Below are positions 30,338 to 39,976 of a DNA stretch of 64,000 nucleotides, piece after piece. The translations under genes were made by a program, and so were the position numbers. Positions within the stretch are counted from its first letter, which is position 1, and each line of letters opens with the position of its first letter. The notes under the pieces were generated by a model, which saw nothing but the letters and a program-made list of their open reading frames with translations, ran no database searches and was not told the DNA's origin. The DNA comes from Leptolyngbya sp. 'hensonii' (GTDB taxonomy: Bacteria > Cyanobacteriota > Cyanobacteriia > GCF-001939115). Location: positions 124,001 through 188,000 of the forward strand of contig NZ_MQTZ01000043.1 of NCBI RefSeq assembly GCF_001939115.1, given 5' to 3'.

Positions 30338-32026
30338 GTGTCAACCTGCAAGGAACGCTTACAGTCAATCCTGGATGTCTCTAGTGATCCTATCCAGGCA
30401 ACTTTGCCTAATGGGCAATTTATTTACACGAATCAGTCGTGGCAGAAGCTTCTGGGTTATTCCAGCACTGATTTAGAGCAATGCCTGTTTTTTGATCTGG
30501 TTCATCCTGCTCATCGTGACTTGTGTCTGGAGATGTTTCAGGTGGGACAGCCCGATATAGTCACCTCCACCCTCCAGAGCGTCTTGCTCACCCGGGAGGG
30601 ATGTGAGATTGAGGTCACTGGAACCGTCAGCTTTCAGGCACAGGATGATGGTTCTACAGGAATCTGGATCCTCTGGCACCTATCTGATCAAGCCGAGGTA
30701 CAGGACGCCAATTCAGGCAGGACAACCTTAGATCCAAACGGACAACAACTCCTGCAGTTGGCTGAGGTAATTCGAGATGTCCTTTACATTCACGACATCG
30801 AATCCTATCAATTGCTGTATATCAGTCCAGCCTTTGAGCAAGTTTGGGGTCTCTCCCTGGACAAGATTTATCAGGATCCCTACCTCTGGTTAGCAAATAT
30901 ATATCCCAGCGATCGGCCTTCCGTGGCTCAGGCGGTCGAACGCCAACTCACAGGTATGGCCTCTAAGCTGGAGTACCGCATTATCCGACCGGACGGAGAG
31001 CTCCGCTGGATTGAGTCTCGTTCCTTCCCAGTTCGCGATGCCCAGGGCCGGATCTATCGCATTGCCGGGATTGCTCAAGATATCACGGCGCGTAAACAGA
31101 CTGAACTGGCTCTGAAACGATTCAGCCGGGATCTGGAACGGAGAATACAGGAATGTTCGGTGGAATTAGGAGAAACTCGAGCCCGCCTGCAGGCAGAGAT
31201 CACAGCACGTCAGCAGATTGAGGCCGAGCTGCAAACGCGAGAAGAATCATTACGCCACAGCAATACCTTACTTGAAGCACAGCAAGAGACGATCTCCCAT
31301 ACCTTAAAGCAGGAGCGAGAGTTGGGGGATCTCAGGTCCCGGTTCGTGACGGTTGTGTCCCATGAATTTCGCACCCCCCTGACAACGATTCAGTCAGCGG
31401 CTGAATTACTGGAATACTATGACTGGTCTACAGAGGAAAAGCAGGAGCGATTCCAGCAGATCAAGGGAGCTGTCAAGCATATGACGGAGTTGCTGGAGGA
31501 TGCCCTGCTGATGGGCAGAATTGAAGCAGGCAAATTGCAATTGCAACGGCAATGTCTTGACCTGCATGCCCTCTGTAGGGAAGTGCTGGCAGAACTACAG
31601 GTTACAATCAGCCCACGCCATCGGCTGCACTTTCAGGTGCAGGGTCAACCTTATGCAGGGCAACTTGATGGTAAATTGATCCGGCAAATGTTGATCAATC
31701 TTTTGTCGAATGCCATTAAGTACTCTCCCAAGGGTGGACCGATCGGTCTGAGCCTCTTCTATTCCCCAGACCATACGGTTCTCATCCAGGTTCAGGATGA
31801 AGGGATCGGCATTCCCCTGGAAGATCGAGACAAGTTATTCCAGGTTTTCTATCGGGCCATGAACGTGGGTACGATTCAAGGTACTGGGATTGGGCTGGCG
31901 ATCGTCAAGGGTTGCGTGGAGATGCACGGCGGGACTGTAGACCTGATCAGTGAAGTGGGCCAAGGAACCACGTTTACGATTACATTACCGCTGCCACCGC
32001 AGAACGAACCCATAATTGGCCAATGA
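30338..32026 (+). CDS. PAS-PAS sensor histidine kinase
   Basis: A 562-residue soluble kinase with a GTG start. Two PAS domains (about 5-120 and 135-255, the second a PAS_3 type with the EYRIIRPDGELRWIE and GIAQDIT ends) are followed by a coiled coil (about 260-325). The HisKA dimer domain has the phospho-accepting histidine in VVSHEFRTPLTT. The ATPase domain has the N box NLLSNAIKYSP, G1 DEGIGI and G2 GTGIGLAIVK. No membrane segment is present, so it senses a cytosolic signal. No response regulator adjoins. The GTG has only a weak ribosome-binding site. Confidence 0.92.
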   Translation: MSTCKERLQSILDVSSDPIQATLPNGQFIYTNQSWQKLLGYSSTDLEQCLFFDLVHPAHRDLCLEMFQVGQPDIVTSTLQSVLLTREGCEIEVTGTVSFQAQDDGSTGIWILWHLSDQAEVQDANSGRTTLDPNGQQLLQLAEVIRDVLYIHDIESYQLLYISPAFEQVWGLSLDKIYQDPYLWLANIYPSDRPSVAQAVERQLTGMASKLEYRIIRPDGELRWIESRSFPVRDAQGRIYRIAGIAQDITARKQTELALKRFSRDLERRIQECSVELGETRARLQAEITARQQIEAELQTREESLRHSNTLLEAQQETISHTLKQERELGDLRSRFVTVVSHEFRTPLTTIQSAAELLEYYDWSTEEKQERFQQIKGAVKHMTELLEDALLMGRIEAGKLQLQRQCLDLHALCREVLAELQVTISPRHRLHFQVQGQPYAGQLDGKLIRQMLINLLSNAIKYSPKGGPIGLSLFYSPDHTVLIQVQDEGIGIPLEDRDKLFQVFYRAMNVGTIQGTGIGLAIVKGCVEMHGGTVDLISEVGQGTTFTITLPLPPQNEPIIGQ

Positions 32027-32117
32027 CTTAAATCCCTGGCCTGCTGGTCCATCCTGGAGATTGTTGTGTCCCAGGGAACAACTTCCTACAATGATTAAAA
32101 GTTACTGAACTTTTTTT

Positions 32118-32501
32118 ATGTTGACCGAAGTGTTACCGTTCCAGTTTGGGTTGGATGCCACCGCGATCGCGGGAGCCAGTCTCTGGTCGCTGGCCCTATA
32201 CCTGGGATTTTCTCCCCTCAGCCACTGGATTATGGAGCAGTTGAGTCGCTGGTTCAACTTTGCAGAACGGAGTCTATATACTTCAGTCGAGGAATTTGAG
32301 CGGACCCGTAAGGGCAGGGAAGCCCAGAATGCCTTCTATGCTTCTCTCTTCAGCATTGTGCCGTTTTTAATTGTGGGGGGGCTGTGCGATTTCCTGGTGG
32401 AACTGGGACTGGGCAGGAGTTGGGCCATCAGTATGGGAATTATGGCCTGTATGGGATGCGCCGTCTACGAATTGGGCCGCCGGGATGGCAGCGTCCGGTA
32501 G
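32118..32501 (+). CDS. Small conserved membrane protein
   Basis: A 127-residue protein with about three hydrophobic segments (near 15-35, 73-92 and 98-118) separated by a charged region (RWFNFAERSLYTSVEEFERTRKGREAQN). I do not recognise a named family; the composition suggests an inner- or thylakoid-membrane protein. The downstream gene is convergent, 20 bases away. Confidence 0.65.
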   Translation: MLTEVLPFQFGLDATAIAGASLWSLALYLGFSPLSHWIMEQLSRWFNFAERSLYTSVEEFERTRKGREAQNAFYASLFSIVPFLIVGGLCDFLVELGLGRSWAISMGIMACMGCAVYELGRRDGSVR

Positions 32502-32521
32502 AGATGCGATTCATCGCGTCT

Positions 32522-33799
32522 TTATGGGGGGGATGAGAGGACTTCAGCGACGATCGCGGCCAGTTTTTTGGCCGCCCCGGGTTCTCCCCGAACTTTACGC
32601 AGGTTGTCCCGCATCTGCTGCAGCTTTTCGGGATGGTCCAGGTAGTCCATCACCAAGTCTGCTACTCCTTCCGGTCGTAGGTGGTCGAACAACTCTGGCA
32701 CGATCGCCTCACCGGCCCAAATATTCGGCCAGGCCAGCAACCCCAGACGTTTCTCCATATACCGATTAATCAGGCGGGCAAAGAAGGAGCCGAAGCCACC
32801 GGGTAAGTTGGCCAGGAGTCCCGGTAGACCATCCCAAGTACGCATAGCATCCGCCTGGTTTTTGGGAATTAAAACTACCATGGGAATGCCCAGGGCTCCC
32901 AGTTCGGCTGTGTTTGCCCCCACGGTGGTGATACAGAGGCTGCATTGGGCCATCACCTCATAGGCTGGAAAGGTGGTCCAGAGATCTACTTGCATCCCGG
33001 AGGCCGTTTTCAGATATGGCCCTGATTCTGGCTGCTCCGGTAGCACCAGATCCGCTGCCACGCCTTCCACCAGAGAAAAGACAGGGTTCAAATCGGGATT
33101 GGCAAAGTTAGCCAGGGTGACCAGTTCCAGGGAGGGGGCCACCGGAATCACGAATCTGACCTCCGGGCGATGGCGATGGATATGATCGGCGATCGCCACC
33201 ATCAAGGGAACGCCCTGAGCCAGTTTGGCGGCTTTGGAGCCGGGGAGAATGCCAATCAGAGGAGGCAAGGGGGAAGAGTCTGCAGAGGAGGGAGCATCCT
33301 GGGTTGACCAACTACCGGCCTCTGCCATTAGATCACCAACCACAGTAAATTTAGTGGTGTATTGGGGGTTTACCCGATCGAGGATGGCTGGCTTCATGAC
33401 GGCAAAGCGATCGATCCACTGGGGCCAGCGGGCCTCCCATTCCGCATAGGTGACGGTGGGATACCCCAGTCGCTTGCCAATCACCACAGAAAAGAATTGA
33501 TCGCCCCCCAGGAAAATGACCACACCCCGATCGCGCCAGTCCCAACGATCAGCGGTTTGCCCCCAGAGCAGAAAAGGGAAAAACCGATCGGCAGCCTGAA
33601 CCCGATCAACCTCCGGGTAGGACCGGGCAATTTCAGCTTCTTTACCCGTCGCATTGGTGCAGGGGGAAAGGACAACGGAGAGCCGAACCTGGTCTGGATC
33701 GGCTCCCAATTTCTCCCGTAAAGCAGCCACAACTGGTTTAACCCAGGTTGTGAGTTCGCCGGGGCCGTTGGAGAGAATCAGAATATCAATGGCCTGCAT
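32522..33799 (-). CDS. Lipid-A-disaccharide synthase-related protein (cyanobacterial family)
   Basis: A 425-residue GT-B fold protein related to LpxB (TIGR03492-type). It opens with ILILSNGPGELTTWVKPVVAAL, similar to the LpxB N-terminus, and has GILPGSKAAK and TTVGANTAELGALGIPMVVLIPKN, the part that binds the UDP-sugar in LpxB. It is distinct from true lpxB and its product has not been assigned; a role in envelope glycolipid synthesis is a reasonable inference. Confidence 0.85.
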   Translation of the reverse strand: MQAIDILILSNGPGELTTWVKPVVAALREKLGADPDQVRLSVVLSPCTNATGKEAEIARSYPEVDRVQAADRFFPFLLWGQTADRWDWRDRGVVIFLGGDQFFSVVIGKRLGYPTVTYAEWEARWPQWIDRFAVMKPAILDRVNPQYTTKFTVVGDLMAEAGSWSTQDAPSSADSSPLPPLIGILPGSKAAKLAQGVPLMVAIADHIHRHRPEVRFVIPVAPSLELVTLANFANPDLNPVFSLVEGVAADLVLPEQPESGPYLKTASGMQVDLWTTFPAYEVMAQCSLCITTVGANTAELGALGIPMVVLIPKNQADAMRTWDGLPGLLANLPGGFGSFFARLINRYMEKRLGLLAWPNIWAGEAIVPELFDHLRPEGVADLVMDYLDHPEKLQQMRDNLRKVRGEPGAAKKLAAIVAEVLSSPP

Positions 33800-33954
33800 T
33801 GCCTGAAAATCCTATACGATCGTGGGTTGAATCAGGGGGTCCATGTCAACATTAAAGAGCAGGATGCGGTCCTAATGCTGGCCCTGTGCCAGAGCGCATT
33901 TGCCAAATGCTTGAGTCCTGTTTGTATTGTCTGCTCTAACGATCGTGAAAGGAT

Positions 33955-34425
33955 ATGACGGATCTTATATCGGCTGCAAAAAATGGGGATGTGACCACTC
34001 TCAAAGATTTACTGAGTCAGGGAGTGGATGTGAATACAAGAGATGGGGAAAATTCCACCGCTCTGATTGCTGCATCTGAAGCGGGTCACCTGGAACTGGT
34101 TCAGGCTCTGATCCAAAGGGGGGCCGATGTAAATGCCGCAGACCAGGATGGCTGGACGGCTCTGATGGGGGCTTCCGGGTCAGGCCATCTTCAAGTTGTT
34201 CAAGTTCTGCTCCAGGCGGGTGCTCACCTGAATGCCCAAACTGGATTTGGTATGACGGCCCTGATGAGTGCAGCGGCTAAGGGGGATCGGGCAGTGGTGC
34301 AACAGTTGCTGGACCAGGGAGCCGATGCCAGTGTCAAGGACAATAACAATTGGACGGCACTGATCTGGGCGGCTGAGGAGAAACAAACAGAAATTGTAGC
34401 GTTGCTCAAACAGGCCCGTAGTTAG
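33955..34425 (+). CDS. Ankyrin-repeat protein
   Basis: A 156-residue protein made of four to five ankyrin repeats, with the usual pattern ...G(A/V)DVN..D..G.TALM.A...GH...V..LL. The N-terminal cap MTDLISAAKNGDV and the final helix EIVALLKQARS show that it is complete. It is a likely protein-interaction scaffold; its partner is unknown. The Shine-Dalgarno GAAAGG is only about two bases from the ATG. It lies upstream of chlH, 214 bases apart. Confidence 0.9.
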   Translation: MTDLISAAKNGDVTTLKDLLSQGVDVNTRDGENSTALIAASEAGHLELVQALIQRGADVNAADQDGWTALMGASGSGHLQVVQVLLQAGAHLNAQTGFGMTALMSAAAKGDRAVVQQLLDQGADASVKDNNNWTALIWAAEEKQTEIVALLKQARS

Positions 34426-34639
34426 AAAGGATTAAGTGAGGGGCTTAATTTTTACTAAAATTTGCACTCCATGAGTGCTGACTCAATCAAAATTGAATTT
34501 TGATTACAAAGTTTATCGTTTTTTCTATCGAATTGTTTCAGCTCCTCCCTTGAGGACTCAATTGATAGAGACTTTCTGGTACAAACACAAGTGAATCCCT
34601 TGGTAGAAGAGAACAAGCAGTATAAGGAGTTCGTCACGC

Positions 34640-37600
34640 ATGTTCACCCACGTTAAGCCCACCATCCGGCACATTACTCCCGAAAATCTGCAGGGGAGGG
34701 CGCTGGTCAGAGTGGTCTATGTGGTGCTGGAGCCGCAGTATCAAAGTGCTCTTTCGGCAGCCGTTAATTCAATTAATCAGAACAATCCCAACCTGGCGAT
34801 CGAAATCAGCGGTTACTTGATTGAGGAACTCCGGAGCCCGGAGAATTTCGAGGATTTCAAACGGGATGTCGCTCAAGCTGACATCTTCATCGCCTCCTTG
34901 ATCTTTATTGAAGACCTGGCCGATAAGGTGGTAGAGGCAGTTGAGGGCCATCGTGATCGGTTGAGCGCAGCCGTTGTTTTTCCATCCATGCCCCAGGTCA
35001 TGCGTCTGAACAAGCTGGGTAGTTTCTCGATGGCTCAACTCGGCCAGTCCAAAGGGGCGATCGCCCAGTTCATGCGGAAGCGCAAGGAAAAAGCCGGTTC
35101 CTCCTTCCAGGATGGCATGTTGAAGCTGTTGCAGACCCTGCCCAAGGTGCTGAAATATTTGCCTCTGGATAAAGCTCAGGATGCGCGCAACTTTATGCTC
35201 AGCTTCCAGTACTGGTTGGGCGGCTCCCAGGAGAACCTGGAAAACTTCCTGCTGATGCTGGCCGATAAGTATGTGTTCAAGGGGAGTCAGCACGCTTCTC
35301 TGCAATATCGAGATCCAGTCACCTATCCCGATATGGGGATCTGGCATCCTCTGGCTCCAACCATGTTTGAGGATGTAAAAGAATACCTCAACTGGTACAA
35401 CTCTCGTAAAGATATTTCAGACGATTTGAAGGATCCCCTGGCTCCCTGTATTGGATTGGTGCTGCAGCGGACTCACCTGGTGACGGGCGATGATGCCCAC
35501 TACGTGGCCATGGTGCAGGAGCTGGAGTGTCTGGGGGCGCGGGTACTGCCTGTGTTTGCGGGCGGTCTGGACTTTTCCAAACCGGTTGATGCTTACTTCT
35601 TTGATCCCCTCTCCAAGAACCAGACCTCGATCGTGGATACGGTCGTTTCCCTGACTGGGTTCGCTCTGGTAGGAGGACCGGCCCGGCAGGACCATCCTAA
35701 GGCCATTGAATCCCTCAAGCGTCTGAACCGTCCTTACATGGTCGCCCTCCCCCTGGTGTTCCAGACCACGGAAGAATGGCAGGACAGTGACCTGGGCCTG
35801 CATCCGATTCAGGTGGCCCTGCAGATTGCCATCCCCGAACTGGATGGGGCGATCGAGCCCATTATTCTGTCTGGGCGGGATGGGACCACGGGGAAAGCGA
35901 TCGCCCTTCAGGATCGGGTCGAGGCCGTTGCCCAGCGGGCCATGAAATGGGCTGCCCTGCGGCGCAAGCCCAAGATGAACAAAAAGCTAGCGATTACTGT
36001 CTTTAGCTTCCCGCCAGACAAAGGCAATGTGGGGACAGCCGCTTACCTGGATGTGTTTGGCTCCATCTTTAAGGTGATGGAATCTCTGAAGCACAACGGG
36101 TATAACGTGCAGGGCCTGCCAGACTCACCCGAAGCCCTGATGCTGGAGGTGTTGCATGATGCCCGTGCCCAGTACAGCAGCCCCGAACTCAACATTGCCT
36201 ACCGCATGTCGGTGCCAGAATATGAGACCCTCACCCCCTATCATGAGCGGTTGGAACCGTCCTGGGGACCGGCTCCTGGCCATCTCAATACGGATGGGGA
36301 AAGCCTGCTGATCTACGGTAAACACTTTGGTAATGTCTTTATCGGTGTTCAACCCACCTTTGGCTACGAGGGGGATCCCATGCGGCTTCTGTTCTCCCGA
36401 TCGGCCAGTCCCCACCACGGGTTTGCCGCTTACTACACTTACCTGGGGCGGATCTGGCAAGCTGATGCTGTGCTGCATTTTGGCACCCATGGTTCCCTGG
36501 AGTTCATGCCCGGTAAGCAAATGGGAATGTCTGGGGATTGTTACCCGGATAACCTGATCGGCATGATCCCAAACCTGTACTACTATGCGGCAAATAATCC
36601 ATCGGAGGCGACGATCGCCAAGCGCCGTTCCTATGCCGAGACCATCTCTTACCTGACCCCTCCGGCGGAGAATGCGGGTCTGTACAAGGGGCTGAAGGAG
36701 CTGAGCGAGCTGATTGGCTCCTATCAAACCCTGAAAGATACGGGCCGGGGTAGTTCCATCGTCAACACCATTATGGACAAGTGCCGATTGGTGAACCTGG
36801 ATAAGGACATTGCCCTGCCTGAGCAGGACGCGAAAGACATGTCTGCCGAAGAGCGGGATACGATCGTCGGCACCGTTTACCGCAAGCTGATGGAAATTGA
36901 GGCCCGCCTGCTGCCTTGTGGTCTGCATGTGATTGGTAAACCACCCACGGCAGAAGAGGCGATCGCCACCCTGGTTAACATTGCGGCCCTGGATCGGCCT
37001 GAGGATGAGATCTGTAGTCTGCCTCGGATTCTTGCTGAGAGCGTCGGACGGGATATTGACGATCTGTATCGAGCCAGCGATCGGGGGGGTTTGGCGGATG
37101 TGGAACTTCTGCAGGATATTACCCTGGCCACCCGATCAGCCGTGGCAGCTCTAGTGCAGGAGCAGGTGAATACGGAGGGGCGGATCGATCGGGTGGCGGT
37201 GCTGAATTTCTTCAGTATGGGCCGCAAGGAACCTTGGGTAGAAGCCCTGCATGCAGCGGGTTATACCAAAGTAGATGGGGAAAAATTGAAGCCCCTGTTC
37301 GAATATCTGGAGTTTTGTTTGAAACAGGTGGTGGCGGATAACGAGTTGGGAGCCCTCCTGAAGGCCCTGGAAGGGGAGTATATCCTGCCGGGACCGGGGG
37401 GGGATCCGATCCGTAATCCGGATGTGCTGCCCACGGGTAAGAATATCCATGCCCTGGATCCCCAGTCCATTCCGACGACCGCTGCGGTGCAATCAGCTCG
37501 CATTGTGGTCGATCGCTTGCTGGAGCGGCAACGACTGGAGAATAAAGGCCAGTGGCCGGAGTCCATCGCCTGTGTTCTCTGGGGCACGGACAATATCAAG

Positions 37601-38623
37601 ACCTATGGGGAATCTTTGGCCCAGATTCTCTGGTTCGTTGGGGTCAAGCCCGTGGCGGATTCTCTGGGTCGGGTTAACAAGCTGGAGTTAATTCCCCTGG
37701 AAGAGTTGGGGCGGCCTCGAATTGACGTGGTTGTGAACTGTTCTGGGGTTTTCCGGGATCTGTTCATTAACCAGATGAGTCTGCTCGATCGGGCAATTAA
37801 GATGGCCGCCGAAGCCGAGGAACCCCTGGAGATGAACTTTGTTCGCAAACATGCGCTGAAACAGGCGCAAGACATGGGGATTAACCTGCGGCAGGCGGCG
37901 ACTCGAGTCTTCTCGAATGCGTCTGGTTCCTATGCCTCTAACGTCAATCTGGCGGTGGAAAACAGCACCTGGGAAAACGAATCGGAACTCCAGGAAATGT
38001 ATCTGGGCCGCAAGTCTTTTGCCTTCAGCTCTGATAACCCTGGCACGATGGAGCAGGATCGTCGCATTTTTGAATCGGCCTTGAAGACAGTGGAAGTGAC
38101 GTTCCAAAACCTGGATTCTTCTGAAATCAGCCTGACGGATGTCAGCCACTACTTCGATTCAGATCCCACCAAGGTGGTCTCGAATTTGCGGGGGGATGGC
38201 ACTTTGCCAACGGCCTACATTGCAGATACCACCACTGCCAATGCCCAGGTCCGTACCCTTTCGGAAACAGTTCGTCTGGATGCCCGCACAAAATTGCTCA
38301 ACCCGAAATGGTACGAAGGGATGCTTAGCCATGGCTATGAAGGGGTGCGAGAGCTCTCCAAGCGTCTGGTGAATACCATGGGCTGGTCTGCAACTGCTGG
38401 AGCTGTAGACAACTGGATCTACGAGGATACCAATGCCACCTTTGTTCAGGATGAAGCCATGCGGCAGCGGTTGATGAACCTCAACCCCCACTCCTTCCGG
38501 AAAGTGGTCTCCACCCTCCTGGAGGTGAACGGTCGGGGTTACTGGCAAACCAGTGAGAGCAACCTGCAACTGTTGCGGGAACTCTATCAAGAGGTGGAAG
38601 ACCGGATTGAAGGGGTTGAATAG
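34640..38623 (+). CDS. chlH: Magnesium chelatase large subunit H
   Basis: Porphyrin-binding catalytic subunit of Mg-chelatase, which inserts Mg into protoporphyrin IX with ChlI and ChlD and so commits tetrapyrroles to chlorophyll. The 1327-residue product is of normal length and shows typical family blocks: [31 protein letters not shown] (the CobN/ChlH core), [35 protein letters not shown] and [19 protein letters not shown] (34623-34628) precedes the ATG. No other chlorophyll gene is adjacent. A hairpin follows the stop. Confidence 0.99.
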   Translation: MFTHVKPTIRHITPENLQGRALVRVVYVVLEPQYQSALSAAVNSINQNNPNLAIEISGYLIEELRSPENFEDFKRDVAQADIFIASLIFIEDLADKVVEAVEGHRDRLSAAVVFPSMPQVMRLNKLGSFSMAQLGQSKGAIAQFMRKRKEKAGSSFQDGMLKLLQTLPKVLKYLPLDKAQDARNFMLSFQYWLGGSQENLENFLLMLADKYVFKGSQHASLQYRDPVTYPDMGIWHPLAPTMFEDVKEYLNWYNSRKDISDDLKDPLAPCIGLVLQRTHLVTGDDAHYVAMVQELECLGARVLPVFAGGLDFSKPVDAYFFDPLSKNQTSIVDTVVSLTGFALVGGPARQDHPKAIESLKRLNRPYMVALPLVFQTTEEWQDSDLGLHPIQVALQIAIPELDGAIEPIILSGRDGTTGKAIALQDRVEAVAQRAMKWAALRRKPKMNKKLAITVFSFPPDKGNVGTAAYLDVFGSIFKVMESLKHNGYNVQGLPDSPEALMLEVLHDARAQYSSPELNIAYRMSVPEYETLTPYHERLEPSWGPAPGHLNTDGESLLIYGKHFGNVFIGVQPTFGYEGDPMRLLFSRSASPHHGFAAYYTYLGRIWQADAVLHFGTHGSLEFMPGKQMGMSGDCYPDNLIGMIPNLYYYAANNPSEATIAKRRSYAETISYLTPPAENAGLYKGLKELSELIGSYQTLKDTGRGSSIVNTIMDKCRLVNLDKDIALPEQDAKDMSAEERDTIVGTVYRKLMEIEARLLPCGLHVIGKPPTAEEAIATLVNIAALDRPEDEICSLPRILAESVGRDIDDLYRASDRGGLADVELLQDITLATRSAVAALVQEQVNTEGRIDRVAVLNFFSMGRKEPWVEALHAAGYTKVDGEKLKPLFEYLEFCLKQVVADNELGALLKALEGEYILPGPGGDPIRNPDVLPTGKNIHALDPQSIPTTAAVQSARIVVDRLLERQRLENKGQWPESIACVLWGTDNIKTYGESLAQILWFVGVKPVADSLGRVNKLELIPLEELGRPRIDVVVNCSGVFRDLFINQMSLLDRAIKMAAEAEEPLEMNFVRKHALKQAQDMGINLRQAATRVFSNASGSYASNVNLAVENSTWENESELQEMYLGRKSFAFSSDNPGTMEQDRRIFESALKTVEVTFQNLDSSEISLTDVSHYFDSDPTKVVSNLRGDGTLPTAYIADTTTANAQVRTLSETVRLDARTKLLNPKWYEGMLSHGYEGVRELSKRLVNTMGWSATAGAVDNWIYEDTNATFVQDEAMRQRLMNLNPHSFRKVVSTLLEVNGRGYWQTSESNLQLLRELYQEVEDRIEGVE

Positions 38624-38982
38624 AACCTATTGTCACCTGTAGAGCTGTTGCAGGCGTCTCTACAGGTGACGGCATTAATTCCCCTGAAACTGCTAGCTCC
38701 AGCCATTTTCAGGATATTCTAAGCATGCCCCCGATGGATGGGTTACGGGTTCGTGTTCGAGGACAGCCCCAAGGAAGCATGACTGGCAGAAGTTCTGTGC
38801 TTGTGTCAGCGAGTGGCAGAATTAAGTTTGTCGTTACTTACAGATCCTGCAAGATGAATGCCAGGGAGAAATCAGTTTAATCAATGATCGCAGGCATTTG
38901 CGATGCTGCAGGATTGACGCCCCTGCCTAGAAAAGATTAGCCTGGAGAAGGTTGACACAAAAGCCTCCTCCTAATACTTCTT
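38624..38982. terminator. chlH 3' hairpin and noncoding gap
   Basis: The 359-base gap has no recognisable gene. Just after the stop, GTCACCTGTAGAG (38632-38644) and CTCTACAGGTGAC (38658-38670) form a perfect 13-bp stem with a 13-base loop. It lacks a T-run on the plus strand, so it is likely a 3'-end stabiliser or a weak terminator. Nothing else is seen up to the next gene. Confidence 0.55.
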
Positions 38983-39861
38983 ATGCGTAGTCTGTTGCAA
39001 CGGTTGCAGTGGGTCCGATTCAGATTCGCAAACCCCCTACTGACAGTGCTATTGGCGATCGGTGTCTTTTGTTATGTCACGATCGGGGTCCAAAGCCAGG
39101 AGTTGGCTGGGTTATCGATCTCCATCCCAACACCTCCAGCCAGGACTGAGTTGGCCCAGGTGGAAAAGCGGATTCAAGTCATTTACAGCAACACCAAGCG
39201 CCCTTTTCCTAAAGAACTGGAGCGTATATATCAGAAAACTCAGGTTTTTGAAAAGCTCTCTGGTCTGATCGACAACAAAATTAACCTGCCTCGCAATGTC
39301 CGGGTCATTTTGAAAGAATGTGGCGTCACGAATGCCTTTTACCGGCCCAGCCAGCACAGTATTACGATCTGCTATGACCTGACCGAGTATTTTATTGATC
39401 TGTTCAAAAAGAACGGCAAGACTGACTATAAGGCAGGCGAGATGGCGATGTATGCCACCGTCTTTACCTTTTTCCATGAAGTTGGCCATATGCTGACCAG
39501 CGAACTGGATTTACCCATTACGGGCAAGGAAGAAGATGCCGCCGACCAGTTTTCTACCCTGTTACTCTCTAAATCTGATGTCGGGGAACGATCGGCCCTG
39601 GCTGCAGCCAGTTGGTTTAACTATGCCACTGGCCCTACTACCCGAGCAGCTTTTATGGATGAGCACTCTCTGGATCAGCAGCGTCTATACTACATTGTCT
39701 GCCTGTTATATGGCGATGAACCCAAGAAATATACGACCCTGGTACAGGGACTGGGATTTCCCCGGAACCGCTTATCTAAGTGCGTAAAGGAATATGACCA
39801 GAAGACCAAAGCCTGGAGAAAATTGCTTTCTCCATACGCCAAAAAGGGTAGTTTAATCTAA
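38983..39861 (+). CDS. DUF4344-type secreted zinc metallopeptidase
   Basis: A 292-residue protein with a basic N-terminus and one hydrophobic segment (about 18-38), so it is exported or membrane-anchored with the catalytic domain outside. The gluzincin-like motif HEVGH (in TFFHEVGHMLTSELDLP) gives two zinc-binding histidines and the catalytic glutamate, and the following GKEEDAADQF may supply the third ligand, as in the DUF4344 family. Substrate unknown. It is followed on the same strand, 115 bases later, by a kinase-NACHT protein. Confidence 0.82.
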   Translation: MRSLLQRLQWVRFRFANPLLTVLLAIGVFCYVTIGVQSQELAGLSISIPTPPARTELAQVEKRIQVIYSNTKRPFPKELERIYQKTQVFEKLSGLIDNKINLPRNVRVILKECGVTNAFYRPSQHSITICYDLTEYFIDLFKKNGKTDYKAGEMAMYATVFTFFHEVGHMLTSELDLPITGKEEDAADQFSTLLLSKSDVGERSALAAASWFNYATGPTTRAAFMDEHSLDQQRLYYIVCLLYGDEPKKYTTLVQGLGFPRNRLSKCVKEYDQKTKAWRKLLSPYAKKGSLI

Positions 39862-39922
39862 AGAGAATCAATTTGAGAAAGGTAGCCCGCTGCAGCAGTT
39901 GATTCATTACCCGGCATCTCGT

Positions 39923-39955
39923 GTTCAGATGTGATTTTCGTTCAGATGTGATTTT
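39923..39955. repeat. Tandem 16/17-bp direct repeat before the kinase-NACHT gene
   Basis: GTTCAGATGTGATTTTC at 39923-39939 is followed directly by GTTCAGATGTGATTTTA at 39940-39956. The second copy ends about 21 bases from the ATG at 39977. It may be an operator or a leader duplication. Confidence 0.9.
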
Positions 39956-39976
39956 ATCGACAATCCCACTCATCGG

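Noticed and set aside
33800-33954. A short open stretch before the ankyrin gene reads like a degenerate ankyrin unit (GVHVNIKEQDAVLMLAL)
   Set aside because: It lies in another frame from the gene, lacks a complete repeat and the gene already has a proper N-terminal cap. The resemblance is short enough to be chance.
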